64,000 nucleotides of DNA from G965197005 sp965197005 (GTDB taxonomy: Bacteria > Pseudomonadota > Gammaproteobacteria > Pseudomonadales > Oceanobacteraceae): the NCBI GenBank assembly GCA_965197005.1, contig OZ239982.1, positions 1,984,001 through 2,048,000 of the forward strand, in the 5' to 3' direction. Positions 17,033 to 25,588 of this stretch are shown piece after piece (positions within the stretch are counted from its first letter, which is position 1; each line of letters begins with the position of its first letter). The notes under the pieces are model-generated. The model ran no database searches. It had not been told where the DNA came from and saw nothing but the letters and a program-made list of their open reading frames with translations. Position numbers and translations under genes: made by a program.

Positions 17033-18415
17033 TTAAGGCTTTTTAACCAGCTCTAATTTACGGATAACATGTCCTTCAGAAGACACAAATAAGTTACCCT
17101 GTGCATCTTGGGCAATGCCTTTGGGATAGTAAAATGCGGCATTCGTCCCTATGCCATCGGTAACAGCGTGTGCGCCACCTGCAAGGGTAAATACCGTTTT
17201 ATTAATTAAATCAATGCGGCGTATGCGCTTATTATCTGTATCTGTTAGGTATAAAAAATGCCCTGATTTAGAAGCGATTATTTGATCTAAAGAAACATAA
17301 AACTGCGCCACTGAAAAATCGCCATCTTTAAAACCACCGTTTGCTGTGGTCGTTAAGGCTATTGCTGTTTTTGGTTGGTCTGTACTGGTTAAATCTACCT
17401 GATACAGCTTGAAATCTGTTAGGGGAATATAATACAGGCTTTTTTTATCTGCACTTAAGCCTATGGAGACATCATTAGTGCCTGTAGTCATGATATTTTG
17501 CACGGTAGCAGTTAAAGCCGTGCCATTATTAATACTGATTTTACGGATAAGCTCATTACCTCTGTCAAATACATACAGCGCATTATCGCCATCATAGACT
17601 ATGCCATTTATACCCCCAAAGCGCGCGGCAGTCCCTGTGGTGTTCTTGCTGGTAAAGTCTGCTGCTGCAGGTTTGCTGTTTGCTGTTGTGTTACCACACT
17701 GCCCTGCTAGGGTAGTGACTTTTCTATTGGGGGTAATTTTACGCACACACCCAGAACTACCCACATATAGGTTGTCATCTTTATCTATAGTAATGGCAAA
17801 AGGAAACTCAAAACTTGCGCTTCCCCCTGCACCATCATTTACGCCCCGTGTACCAGAACCAGCAAAGGGGCTGACCATGCCCTGTGGGGTAACTTTACGA
17901 ATTTGTAAGTTATCCGCATCTGCAATAAACAAATTACCCTTACTATCAAAAACCATTTGCTTAGGATATTTAAATTGAGCACTTAGCCTGCTGCCGTTTG
18001 TATTACCAAAAGAGCCTTTAATACCTGCATAGGTGCTGACTTTGGCGGCACCTGCTACGCATTTTAGTTGTATGGCAATATCTGTATTGCTAAACGTCCC
18101 TTTGCCTTGCTCTATATAGCAATACTGCCCAAAGCCCTCAGGTTGCTGTACCACTTTGATGTCATAATCACTACCTTGGGCTATTTTATTTGTTATATCC
18201 AAGGTGCTGGCGGTGGTTTTGGCAACGGCAAAAGGGGTGTTATCTGCACCTTTGGCGGTGTTTTGTAGCATTAATCCATTACTTTTAATACCACCGCTAA
18301 TAAGCAAGCTCAAATTGAGTTTGCTGTTATCATCACTGCCGCCACCACAAGCAACCAATGACAAAGCAGTTACGCTAATACATAAGTGTTTTTTAACCTT
18401 TGAATATATGTGCAT
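17033..18415 (-). CDS. NHL-repeat beta-propeller lipoprotein, paralog 4
   Basis: 460 aa, the same layout as its neighbours: lipobox LSLVACGGGSDD, GGIKSNGLMLQNTAKGAD domain, then NHL blades (MVFDSKGNLFIADADNLQIR, TIDKDDNLYVGSSGCVRKIT, VYDGDNALYVFDRGN, IAQDAQGNLFVSSEGHVIRK). The N-terminal 170 residues are almost identical to paralogs 1-3. Differences concentrate in the blades, at the positions after DNLY/GNLF that line the propeller surface. An AAAGGAGCGA Shine-Dalgarno precedes the ATG. It is in tandem between 15612-17006 and 18442-19827 with 26-base gaps. Confidence 0.85.
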   Translation of the reverse strand: MHIYSKVKKHLCISVTALSLVACGGGSDDNSKLNLSLLISGGIKSNGLMLQNTAKGADNTPFAVAKTTASTLDITNKIAQGSDYDIKVVQQPEGFGQYCYIEQGKGTFSNTDIAIQLKCVAGAAKVSTYAGIKGSFGNTNGSRLSAQFKYPKQMVFDSKGNLFIADADNLQIRKVTPQGMVSPFAGSGTRGVNDGAGGSASFEFPFAITIDKDDNLYVGSSGCVRKITPNRKVTTLAGQCGNTTANSKPAAADFTSKNTTGTAARFGGINGIVYDGDNALYVFDRGNELIRKISINNGTALTATVQNIMTTGTNDVSIGLSADKKSLYYIPLTDFKLYQVDLTSTDQPKTAIALTTTANGGFKDGDFSVAQFYVSLDQIIASKSGHFLYLTDTDNKRIRRIDLINKTVFTLAGGAHAVTDGIGTNAAFYYPKGIAQDAQGNLFVSSEGHVIRKLELVKKP

Positions 18416-18441
18416 ACATCGCTCCTTTGTTTAATATCAGT

Positions 18442-19827
18442 TTAAGGTTGTTTAACCAGCTCTAATTTACGGATAACATGCCCTTCAGAAGACACAAATA
18501 AGTTACCCTGTGCATCTTGGGCAATGCCTTTGGGACTTTTAAATGCGGCATTTGTACCTGTGTCATCGGTAACAGCGTTTGTGCCACTACCTGCAAGGGT
18601 GGATACCATTTTATTAATTAAATCAATACGGCGTATGCGAGTATTGTTATATTCTGCTAGGTATAAAAACTGCCCTGATTTAGAGGCGATGATTTGATTT
18701 AAACGAGTGTCAAACTGCGCCACTGAAAAATCACCATTTTTAAAGCCTTTGTCTGCTGTGGTGGTCGTTAAGGCTGTTGCTGTTTTTGGTTGGGCGGTGC
18801 TGGTTAAATCTACCTGATACAGCTTGAAATCTGAGCTAGAAATATAATATAGGTATTTTTTATCTGCACTTAACCCCATAGATACATAGGCATTAACTAG
18901 AGCAATGATATTTTGCACGCGGGCGTTTGCACTTGTGCCATCATTAATACTGACTTTACGGATAATATAGTTACTGTCAAATACATACAGCGCATTATCG
19001 CCATCATAGACTATGCCATAGATATCCTGAAAGCGAGCAGCAGTACCTGTGGTGTTCTTGCTGGTAAAGTCTGCTGCTGCAGGTTTGCTATTTGCTGTTG
19101 TGTTACCACACTCCCCTGCTAGGGTAGTGACTTTTCTATTGGGGGTAATTTTACGCACACACCCAGAACTACCCACATATAGGTTGTCATCTTTATCTAT
19201 AGTAATGGCAAAAGGAAACTTAAAACTTGCGCCTCCCCCTGTGCCATCAGCACTGCCAGCTGCGCTAGAACCAGCAAAGAGACTGACAACACCCTTTGGG
19301 GTAACTTTACGAATTTGATAGCTACCCGCATCTGCAATAAACAAATTACCCTTACTATCAAAAACTATATGGGCAGGATATTTAAATTGCGCACTTAGCC
19401 TGCTGCCGTTTACTCTACCTGGAGCCTTAGTACCTGCATAGGTGCTGACTTTAGCGGCACCTGCTACGCATTTTAGTTGTATGGCAATATCTGTATTGGT
19501 AAACGTCCCTTTGCCTTGCTCTATATAGCAATACTGCCCAAAACCCTCAGGTTGCTTTACCACTTTGATGTCATAATCACTACCTTGGGCTATTTTATTT
19601 GTTATATCCAAGGTGCTGGCGGTGGTTTTGGCAACGGCAAAAGGGGTGTTATCTGCACCTTTGGCGGTGTTTTGTAGCATTAAGCCATTACTTTTAATAC
19701 CACCGCTAATAAGCAAGCTCAAATTGAGTTTGCTGTTATCATCACTGCCACCACCGCCACAAGCAACCAGTGATAAAGCAGATAAGCCAATACATAAGTG
19801 TTTTTTAATGTTTGAATATCTGTGCAT
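18442..19827 (-). CDS. NHL-repeat beta-propeller lipoprotein, paralog 3
   Basis: 461 aa. Lipobox LSLVACGGGGSDD, conserved N-terminal domain with the two cysteines, and an NHL propeller. Blade-surface sequences differ from the neighbours (IADAGSYQIRKV, VFDSNYIIRKVS, LAEYNNTRIRRIDLI), while strand cores are conserved. The upstream gap to paralog 2 (19828-19884) is the longest in the row, about 57 bases, and holds only the Shine-Dalgarno GGAGC. Like the others it has no enzyme motif; NHL propellers usually bind proteins, sugars or nucleic acid. Confidence 0.85.
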   Translation of the reverse strand: MHRYSNIKKHLCIGLSALSLVACGGGGSDDNSKLNLSLLISGGIKSNGLMLQNTAKGADNTPFAVAKTTASTLDITNKIAQGSDYDIKVVKQPEGFGQYCYIEQGKGTFTNTDIAIQLKCVAGAAKVSTYAGTKAPGRVNGSRLSAQFKYPAHIVFDSKGNLFIADAGSYQIRKVTPKGVVSLFAGSSAAGSADGTGGGASFKFPFAITIDKDDNLYVGSSGCVRKITPNRKVTTLAGECGNTTANSKPAAADFTSKNTTGTAARFQDIYGIVYDGDNALYVFDSNYIIRKVSINDGTSANARVQNIIALVNAYVSMGLSADKKYLYYISSSDFKLYQVDLTSTAQPKTATALTTTTADKGFKNGDFSVAQFDTRLNQIIASKSGQFLYLAEYNNTRIRRIDLINKMVSTLAGSGTNAVTDDTGTNAAFKSPKGIAQDAQGNLFVSSEGHVIRKLELVKQP

Positions 19828-19884
19828 AAAGTGCTCCTTTGTTTAAAATTTAAAAGGTACTACTTACAGTGCCTTGCTAATGAA

Positions 19885-21294
19885 TTAATTGTCTGAGGGT
19901 TTTTTAACCAGCTCTAACTTACGGATAACATGCCCATAAGAAGACACAAACAAGTTGCCCTGTGCATCTTGGGCAATGCCTTTGGGATTTTTAAATTCTG
20001 CATCCGTACCTATGCCATCGGTAACAGCCTTGGTGCCACTACCTGCTAAGGTGGATACCGTTTTATTAATTAAATCAATACGGCGTATGCGATGACTGTC
20101 ATGCTCTTCTAGATATAAAAACTGCCCTGATTTAGAGGCAATGATTTGATTTGTACCGGGGTTAAACTGTGCCACTGAAAAATGGCCATCTTTAAAGCCA
20201 CAACCTGCTGTGATTAAGGCCGTTGCTGTCGGTTGGGTGGTGCTGTTTAAATCAACCTCATATAAATTACAAGCTGGCCCAGAAATACAATACAAACGCT
20301 GTTTATCTGCACTTAAACCCATAGACACACCAACACTCCCTGTGGCAATAAAATTTTGCACAGTAGCGGAGGCTGCCGTGCCATCATTAAGGCTGATTTT
20401 TCGGATAAGTTTACTTTGATAATCAAACACATATAGAGCATTATCGCCATCATAGACCATGCTATAGATACTCGCAAAACGAGCATTAGCACCTGTAATT
20501 AAGGGGAGTCTGTCAAAGTATGTTTTTGCAGGTATGTCGCCTGCAACTCTATCACACTCCCCTGCTAGGGTTGAGACCTTTTGATTGGGCGTTATTTTAC
20601 GCACACAATTATTAGAACCGCCTACATAAAGATTGTCATCTTTATCAATGGTAATAGCATAAGGAAAACTAAAACTTGCGCTTTCCCCTGTGCCATCAGC
20701 ACTGCCAGCTGTGCCAGAGCCAGCAAAGCTGCTCACTTCGCCTGCTGGAGTAATTTTACGAATTTGATGGTTAAGGCTATCAACAACAAACAAATTACCC
20801 TTGCTATCAAACACCATCCGATTAGGATATTTAAATTGCGCACTTAGCCTGCTGCCGTTTGTTTTATCAGGAGAGCCTTTAATACCTGCATAGGTGCTGA
20901 CTTTAGCGGCACCTGCTACGCATTTTAGCTGTATGGCAATATCTGTATTGCTAAACGTCCCTTTGCCTTGCTCTATATAGCAATACTGCCCAAAGCCCTC
21001 AGGTTGCTGTACCACTTTGATGTCATAATCACTACCTTGGGCTATTTTATTTGTTATATCCAAAGTGCTGGCGGTGGTTTTGGCAACGGCAAAAGGGGTG
21101 TTATCTGCACCTTTGGCGGTGTTTTGTAGCATTAATCCATTACTTTTAATGCCACCGCTAATAAGCAAGCTCAAATTGAGTTTGCTGTCGGCATCATCAC
21201 TGCCGCCGCCACCGCCACCACCACCGCAAGCAACCAATGACAAAGCAGTTACGCTAATACATAAATATTTTTTAACCTTTGAATATATGTGCAT
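19885..21294 (-). CDS. NHL-repeat beta-propeller lipoprotein, paralog 2
   Basis: 469 aa. The lipobox cysteine is followed by an extended glycine run (CGGGGGGGGSDDAD), which comes from a CCACCG-type repeat in the DNA and differs in length between paralogs. The conserved domain and NHL propeller follow as in the others. The third blade is atypical, with extra residues (CDRVAGDIPAKTYFDRLPL). The C terminus is KLELVKKPSDN, slightly longer than the other copies. It is the second NHL gene in transcription order. Confidence 0.85.
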   Translation of the reverse strand: MHIYSKVKKYLCISVTALSLVACGGGGGGGGSDDADSKLNLSLLISGGIKSNGLMLQNTAKGADNTPFAVAKTTASTLDITNKIAQGSDYDIKVVQQPEGFGQYCYIEQGKGTFSNTDIAIQLKCVAGAAKVSTYAGIKGSPDKTNGSRLSAQFKYPNRMVFDSKGNLFVVDSLNHQIRKITPAGEVSSFAGSGTAGSADGTGESASFSFPYAITIDKDDNLYVGGSNNCVRKITPNQKVSTLAGECDRVAGDIPAKTYFDRLPLITGANARFASIYSMVYDGDNALYVFDYQSKLIRKISLNDGTAASATVQNFIATGSVGVSMGLSADKQRLYCISGPACNLYEVDLNSTTQPTATALITAGCGFKDGHFSVAQFNPGTNQIIASKSGQFLYLEEHDSHRIRRIDLINKTVSTLAGSGTKAVTDGIGTDAEFKNPKGIAQDAQGNLFVSSYGHVIRKLELVKKPSDN

Positions 21295-21320
21295 ACATCG
21301 CTCCTTTGTTTAATATCAGT

Positions 21321-22697
21321 TTAAGGTTGTTTAACCAGCTCTAATTTACGGATAACATGCCCATCAGAGGACACAAATAAGTTACCCTGTACATCTTGGG
21401 CAATGCCTTTGGGATAGTTAAATGCGGCATTTGTACCTGTGTCATCGGTAACAGCGTTTGTGCCACTACCTGCAAGGGTGGATACCATTTTATTAATTAA
21501 ATCAATACGGCGTATGCGCTTATTATCATTATCTGCTAGATATAAAAACTGCCCTGATTTAGAGGCAATGATTTGATTTGTGCTGGGCTTAAACTGCGCT
21601 ACTGCAAAGTTGCCATCACGAAAGCCCTCTCCTCTGGTAGCGGTTAATGCCTTTGGCGTTTTGGTATAACGGGTTAAATCCACCTCATACAGTCTAAAAT
21701 CTAAGTGGGAAATATAATACAGACGCTGTTTGCTGGTACTTAAACCCATAGAAATATTATGGCTGTCTGTAGCAGTGATATTTTGCACTCTGGCAGTGGT
21801 CGCTGTGCCTGTATTAATACTGATTTTGCGAATACGCCGATTATCATTATCCAACAGATACAGCGCATTATCGCCATCATAAACCATGCCATGGATACTC
21901 CCAAAGCTGGCATTTTCACCTGCTATATCACTGTTTTCTAGGTCATTTTTTAAAGGTTTATAGGTAGCACCACAATGCCCAGCTAGGGTAGTGACCTTTC
22001 TATTGGGGGTGATTTTACGCACACAATTATTAGCACCACCTACATACAGGTTGTCATCTTTATCTATAGTAATGGCAAAAGGAAACTTAAAACTTGCGCC
22101 TCCCCCTGTGCCATCAGCACTGCCAGCTGTGCTAGAGCCAGCAAAGAGACTGACAACACCCTTTGGGGTAATTTTACGAATTTGATGATTAGGGCTATCA
22201 ATAACAAACAAATTACCCTTACTATCAAAGACTATATGGGTAGGATTCCTAAATTGAGCACTTAGCCTGCTGCCGTTTGTATTACCAAAAGAGCCTTTAA
22301 TACCTGCATAGGTGCTGACTTTAGCGGCACCTGCTACGCATTTTAGTTGTATGGCAATATCTGTATTCACAAACGTCCCTTTGCCTTGCTCTATATAGCA
22401 ATACTGCCCAAAGCCCTCAGGTTGCTGTACCACTTTAATATCATAATCACTGCCTTGGGCTATTTTATTTGTTATATCCAAGGTGCTGGCGGTGGTTTTG
22501 GCAACGGCAAAAGGGGTGTTATCTGCACCTTTGGCGGTGTTTTGTAGCATTAATCCATTACTTTTAATACCACCGCTAATAAGCAAGCTCAAATTGAGTT
22601 TGCTGTTATCATCACTGCCGCCACCGCCACAAGCAACCAGTGATAAAACAGATAAGCCAATACATAAGTGTTTTTTAATGTTTGAATATCTGTGCAT
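21321..22697 (-). CDS. NHL-repeat beta-propeller lipoprotein, paralog 1
   Basis: 458 aa, first NHL gene in transcription order, directly behind the second Lcl-domain gene. Lipobox LSLVACGGGGSDD and GGIKSNGLMLQNTAKGAD domain, with blades such as VFDSKGNLFVIDSPNHQIRK and VYDGDNALYLLDNDNRRIRK. It carries the conserved 5' leader with two hairpins (22698-22793) that the four later NHL copies lack, so the duplications probably started from this gene after the leader. The Shine-Dalgarno GGGAGC lies 5 bases from the ATG. Confidence 0.85.
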   Translation of the reverse strand: MHRYSNIKKHLCIGLSVLSLVACGGGGSDDNSKLNLSLLISGGIKSNGLMLQNTAKGADNTPFAVAKTTASTLDITNKIAQGSDYDIKVVQQPEGFGQYCYIEQGKGTFVNTDIAIQLKCVAGAAKVSTYAGIKGSFGNTNGSRLSAQFRNPTHIVFDSKGNLFVIDSPNHQIRKITPKGVVSLFAGSSTAGSADGTGGGASFKFPFAITIDKDDNLYVGGANNCVRKITPNRKVTTLAGHCGATYKPLKNDLENSDIAGENASFGSIHGMVYDGDNALYLLDNDNRRIRKISINTGTATTARVQNITATDSHNISMGLSTSKQRLYYISHLDFRLYEVDLTRYTKTPKALTATRGEGFRDGNFAVAQFKPSTNQIIASKSGQFLYLADNDNKRIRRIDLINKMVSTLAGSGTNAVTDDTGTNAAFNYPKGIAQDVQGNLFVSSDGHVIRKLELVKQP

Positions 22698-22793
22698 AAA
22701 GTGCTCCCTTTGGGAAACGAATTAAATTTAAAAGAGGCCGCCAACAGTAGCTGACGTTTTGGGCTTATAAGTACCAAAGCCCAATCCCCCAAA
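22698..22793 (-). promoter_or_regulatory. Conserved double-hairpin leader of NHL paralog 1
   Basis: Between the stop of the second Lcl gene and the next start lies a leader also found before 23792, 24956 and 40031. On the minus strand it has a TTGGGCTT-N10-AAGCCCAA hairpin and a GTCAGC-TACT-GTTGGC hairpin, then TTTTAAATTTAATTCG and the Shine-Dalgarno. The second hairpin keeps its pairing where the sequence differs between copies. Confidence 0.65.
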
Positions 22794-23792
22794 CTATCTG
22801 GCACGGACCAAACGGAGACGATACGTAGTGTCCTTAGAACTGTATTTGGGGTTACCCTCTTCGAAGTTCTCGCTCCACGCAGAGCCATTGCTGCCCGCAT
22901 AGGGCGAAGACGACCAATACTCGTCAGCCTCCGTATTCTTAAACAAGGCGTTAATTTTAGGTTTGCCGCTTGGTCTACTTCTATCAAACAATGATGCCAG
23001 TTCATTGAACTTGTTATCGCCTTTACCCCCTTTACCTGTGGGCATGCGCCAATCGTTAAAGCCACACCATGTTTCTTTATTCACATCAGCTACAAATTTT
23101 TCTGTATCACAACGACCTTTAGTTGCACATGTGGCATCTGCGGGGGTGCTTGCTGTGCCTTGTTTGTCTGCGGCTAGCGAGCTGTTATACCAAGTGTATC
23201 TATAGTCTTTACCGTGCAAGCCACTTGCCTGCTTTAACTCCCAAATTAGGTTGTTTTTGATATCCACTACGCATTTGTCTTGGTTATCTCGCATGGTATA
23301 AAAACGCTCGCCTTTTGTTACAAACAAAGTATCAGTTGGTAAGGCAGGTTTACTGGTTTTGCCATTAACCACAGACATAACCACCGCATAGCGTGTATCA
23401 CCCTTATTATTGAGATTTTTAAATATGTGGCTCGCCTTACCTGCTACAAGATTGGTTTTAGTGGTTTGTTTTTTGGGGTCACTATCACTGGTCAGTGCCT
23501 CTAACTCTTGGGCGGTTTTACCTGTTAAATCACTTTGGGCTGTGTATACCACAAACTCCGCCACGTCTTTGGGTTTTTGCCATTCAAGTAAATAATGCTC
23601 AATACCGCTTTCTTCAACGGTAATTTTAAATTGCACTTTTGTGGGTGCAGTGATTGTAACGGTTGCATTGCTATCGGCATCATTACTGCCACCATTATTA
23701 CCATCGCTACCGCCACCGCCACCGCAGGCAACCAATGATAAAGCAGTTAAGCCAATACATAAGTGTTTTTTAATGTTTGAATATCTGTGCAT
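22794..23792 (-). CDS. Lcl-domain (DUF1566) lipoprotein, copy 2
   Basis: 332 aa. Lipobox LSLVACGGGGGSDG, then a fibronectin-type-like domain (about residues 45-160, with LEWQKPKDVAEFVVYTAQSD), then a C-terminal Lcl/DUF1566 domain (about 170-332). Landmarks are RDNQDKCVVDIKNNLIWELK, ETWCGFNDWRMPTGKGG, EYWSSSPYA and the terminal LRLVRAR. This domain has a C-type-lectin/FGE-like fold; the Legionella Lcl adhesin binds glycosaminoglycans. A surface adhesin role is inferred. It is near-identical to copy 1 up to the last 45 residues, where the sequence diverges sharply. Confidence 0.85.
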   Translation of the reverse strand: MHRYSNIKKHLCIGLTALSLVACGGGGGSDGNNGGSNDADSNATVTITAPTKVQFKITVEESGIEHYLLEWQKPKDVAEFVVYTAQSDLTGKTAQELEALTSDSDPKKQTTKTNLVAGKASHIFKNLNNKGDTRYAVVMSVVNGKTSKPALPTDTLFVTKGERFYTMRDNQDKCVVDIKNNLIWELKQASGLHGKDYRYTWYNSSLAADKQGTASTPADATCATKGRCDTEKFVADVNKETWCGFNDWRMPTGKGGKGDNKFNELASLFDRSRPSGKPKINALFKNTEADEYWSSSPYAGSNGSAWSENFEEGNPKYSSKDTTYRLRLVRAR

Positions 23793-23888
23793 AAAATGCT
23801 CCTTTTGGAAAATGAATTAAATTTAAAAGAGGCCGCCAACGGCAGTTGACGTTTTGGGCTTATAAATACCAAAGCCCAATACCCCAAA
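23793..23888 (-). promoter_or_regulatory. Conserved double-hairpin leader of Lcl copy 2
   Basis: The same element as at 22698-22793. Minus-strand hairpins are TTGGGCTT/AAGCCCAA (23854-23879) and GTCAAC-TGCC-GTTGGC (23835-23850), then AAAAGGAGC before the ATG. Confidence 0.65.
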
Positions 23889-24956
23889 CTATCTGGCACG
23901 AACTAACCGCACACGACGCTTAACGTTCTTATTAATGAAGTCGTCGTTGCCATTGCCAAAGTACACCCCCCACGCATCGTTAACGTAGCTTGCATCGAAG
24001 GAAGAAGACCAATAAGATTCATCAGCCACCGTATTCTTAAACAAGGCGTTAATTTTAGGTTTGCCGCTTGGTCTACTCTTATCAACCAATGATGCCAGTT
24101 CATTGAACTTGTTATCGCCTTTACCCCCTAGACCTGTGGGCATGCGCCAATTGTTAAAGCCACACCATGTTTCTTGATTGACATCAGCTACAAATTTTTC
24201 TGTATCACAACGACCTTTAGTTGCACATGTACTGGCATCTGCGGGGGTGCTTGCTGTGCCTTGTTTGTTTGCGGCTAGCGAGCTGTTATACCAAGTGTAT
24301 CTATGGTCTTTACCGTGCAAGCCACTTGCCTGCTTTAACTCCCAAATTAGGTTATTTTTGATATCCACTACGCATTTGTCTTGGTTATCTCGCATGTTAT
24401 AAAAATGCTCGCCTGCTGTTACAAACAAAGTATCAGTTGGTAAGGCAGGTTTACTGGTCTTGCCATTAACCATAGACATAACCACCGCATAGCGTGTATC
24501 ACCCTTATTGAGATTTTTAAATATGTGGCTTGTCTTACCTGCTACAAGATTGGTTTTAGTGGTTTGTTTTTTGGGGTCACTATCACTGGTCAGTGCCTCT
24601 AGCTGTTGAGCGGTTTTACCTGTTAAATCACTTTGAGCTGTGTATACCACAAACTCCGCCACGTCTTTGGGTTTTTGCCACTCAAGTGCATACTGCTCAA
24701 CACTACTTTTATCAACGGTAATTTTAAATTGCACTTTTGTGGGTGCAGTGATTGTAACGGCTGTCGTGTTGTTTTTTCCCTTTTTAGTTGTTGTTTCTTT
24801 TTTTTCCTTTTTAGTTGTCGTTTTTTCCTTGTTATTAGGTTCAGGGGTTTCACTAGCAGAGCTGCCGCCACCACCACAAGCAACTAATGACAAAGCAGAT
24901 AAGCCAATAAGCAGGCTCTGTTTAAAGGTTAAGGATTGTGGTTTAAATCTGTGCAT
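23889..24956 (-). CDS. Lcl-domain (DUF1566) lipoprotein, copy 1, first gene of the island
   Basis: 355 aa. Signal peptide with lipobox LSLVACGGGGSS. A Lys/Thr/Glu-rich stretch (about residues 38-68) replaces the short linker of copy 2. The same FN-like and Lcl domains follow (ETWCGFNNWRMPTGLGGKG, SYWSSSFDA, terminal VRLVRAR). It is first in the island, behind the long leader with the octamer array and the promoter at 25522-25550. It likely forms one transcript with the six genes downstream. Its signal peptide (MHRFKPQSLTFKQSLLIGLS) matches that of the separate NHL gene at 38622-40031, not its neighbours, so the 5' region has been exchanged or duplicated between loci. Confidence 0.85.
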   Translation of the reverse strand: MHRFKPQSLTFKQSLLIGLSALSLVACGGGGSSASETPEPNNKEKTTTKKEKKETTTKKGKNNTTAVTITAPTKVQFKITVDKSSVEQYALEWQKPKDVAEFVVYTAQSDLTGKTAQQLEALTSDSDPKKQTTKTNLVAGKTSHIFKNLNKGDTRYAVVMSMVNGKTSKPALPTDTLFVTAGEHFYNMRDNQDKCVVDIKNNLIWELKQASGLHGKDHRYTWYNSSLAANKQGTASTPADASTCATKGRCDTEKFVADVNQETWCGFNNWRMPTGLGGKGDNKFNELASLVDKSRPSGKPKINALFKNTVADESYWSSSFDASYVNDAWGVYFGNGNDDFINKNVKRRVRLVRAR

Positions 24957-25030
24957 AAAATGCTCCCTTTGGAAAATGAATTAAATTTAAAAGAGGTCGC
25001 CAACAGTAGCTGACGTTTTGGGCTTATAGG
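24957..25030 (-). promoter_or_regulatory. Conserved hairpin leader of Lcl copy 1
   Basis: The minus strand carries GTCAGC-TACT-GTTGGC, then TTTTAAATTTAATTC and AAAGGGAGC before the ATG. In this copy the leader also encodes the end of an out-of-frame continuation of the leader ORF (ending GDLF-stop). Confidence 0.6.
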
Positions 25031-25225
25031 CACTAAAGCCAATAGCGCAAGCGTTGTTTTTAAACACAACCAACTTGGATAGGGCTAAAGAAAAAGGGAA
25101 TACATGGCGTACGGCTAAATTAAATAAAGAATATTTAACGCCTAGAATAAAAGTATGAATAAAGTAAGATGGAACAATGGCAAAAAAGCGCAGACGGCAT
25201 AATAGCCTGTTAGAAAGACAAAGAC

Positions 25226-25438
25226 CTAAACAAATGGATAGCTGGATAGCTGGATAGCTGGATAGCTGGATAGCTGGATAGCTGGATAGCTGGATAGCTG
25301 GATAGCTGGATAGCTGGATAGCTGGATAGCTGGATAGCTGGATAGCTGGATAGCTGGATAGCTGGATAGCTGGATAGCTGGATAGCTGGATAGCTGGATA
25401 GCTGGATAGCTGGATAGCTGGATAGCGTATTTTACCAT
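25226..25438 (-). CDS. Repeat-containing leader ORF, short (frame-off) form
   Basis: 70 aa from the ATG at 25438, which has a good Shine-Dalgarno (AAGGA, 8 bases spacing). After MVKYAIQ the protein is eight 8-residue repeats AIQLSSYP, made by 24 octamers of DNA, and it stops just past the array (SYPFV-stop). In another frame the DNA after the array stays open for about 80 codons to a stop near 24988 (ICLGLCLSNRLLCRLRFF onward); that frame is joined to the start codon in the second locus (40063-40458). A change of copy number to 3n+2 would therefore join them here. No database family is recognised. Real translation is unproven. Confidence 0.5.
   Translation of the reverse strand: MVKYAIQLSSYPAIQLSSYPAIQLSSYPAIQLSSYPAIQLSSYPAIQLSSYPAIQLSSYPAIQLSSYPFV
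25235..25426. repeat. Octamer tandem array TGGATAGC x 24
   Basis: Exactly 192 bases of perfect 8-base repeat, lying between the promoter and the first gene of the lipoprotein island, inside a leader ORF. The second locus has a 17-copy array with near-identical flanks. Confidence 0.98.
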
Positions 25439-25514
25439 TTTTCCATTCCTTTTCAAGTGTTCAAAGTTAGTATTTACAAAAAAATCAACTGGTTACTTTT
25501 TTGCTTTCGCAATG

Positions 25515-25550
25515 GTTACACACTGTAACAAAGGAATTCTTTAAAGTCAA
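25515..25550 (-). promoter_or_regulatory. Promoter of the lipoprotein island with palindromic operator
   Basis: Minus strand: -35 TTGACT (25545-25550), 17-base spacer, -10 TACAGT (25522-25527). The -10 lies inside the inverted repeat GTTACA-N3-TGTAAC (25515-25529), a likely binding site for a regulator. The second locus (40525-40560) keeps both boxes, the 17-base spacing and the palindrome, although the spacer sequence differs. Confidence 0.72.
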
Positions 25551-25588
25551 TGTTTTAATTAAAAAAATAGGTAACTAACCTGACATCG

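Noticed and set aside
22589..23065. 158-aa minus-strand ORF overlapping two lipoprotein genes, and similar out-of-frame ORFs in the island
   Set aside because: They are shadows of the Lcl and NHL genes in another frame, sharing the same paralogous DNA.
22794..24956. A complete diversity-generating retroelement
   Set aside because: Variation between the two Lcl copies is not adenine-specific and there is no reverse transcriptase or template repeat in the window; kept only as a hypothesis to test.
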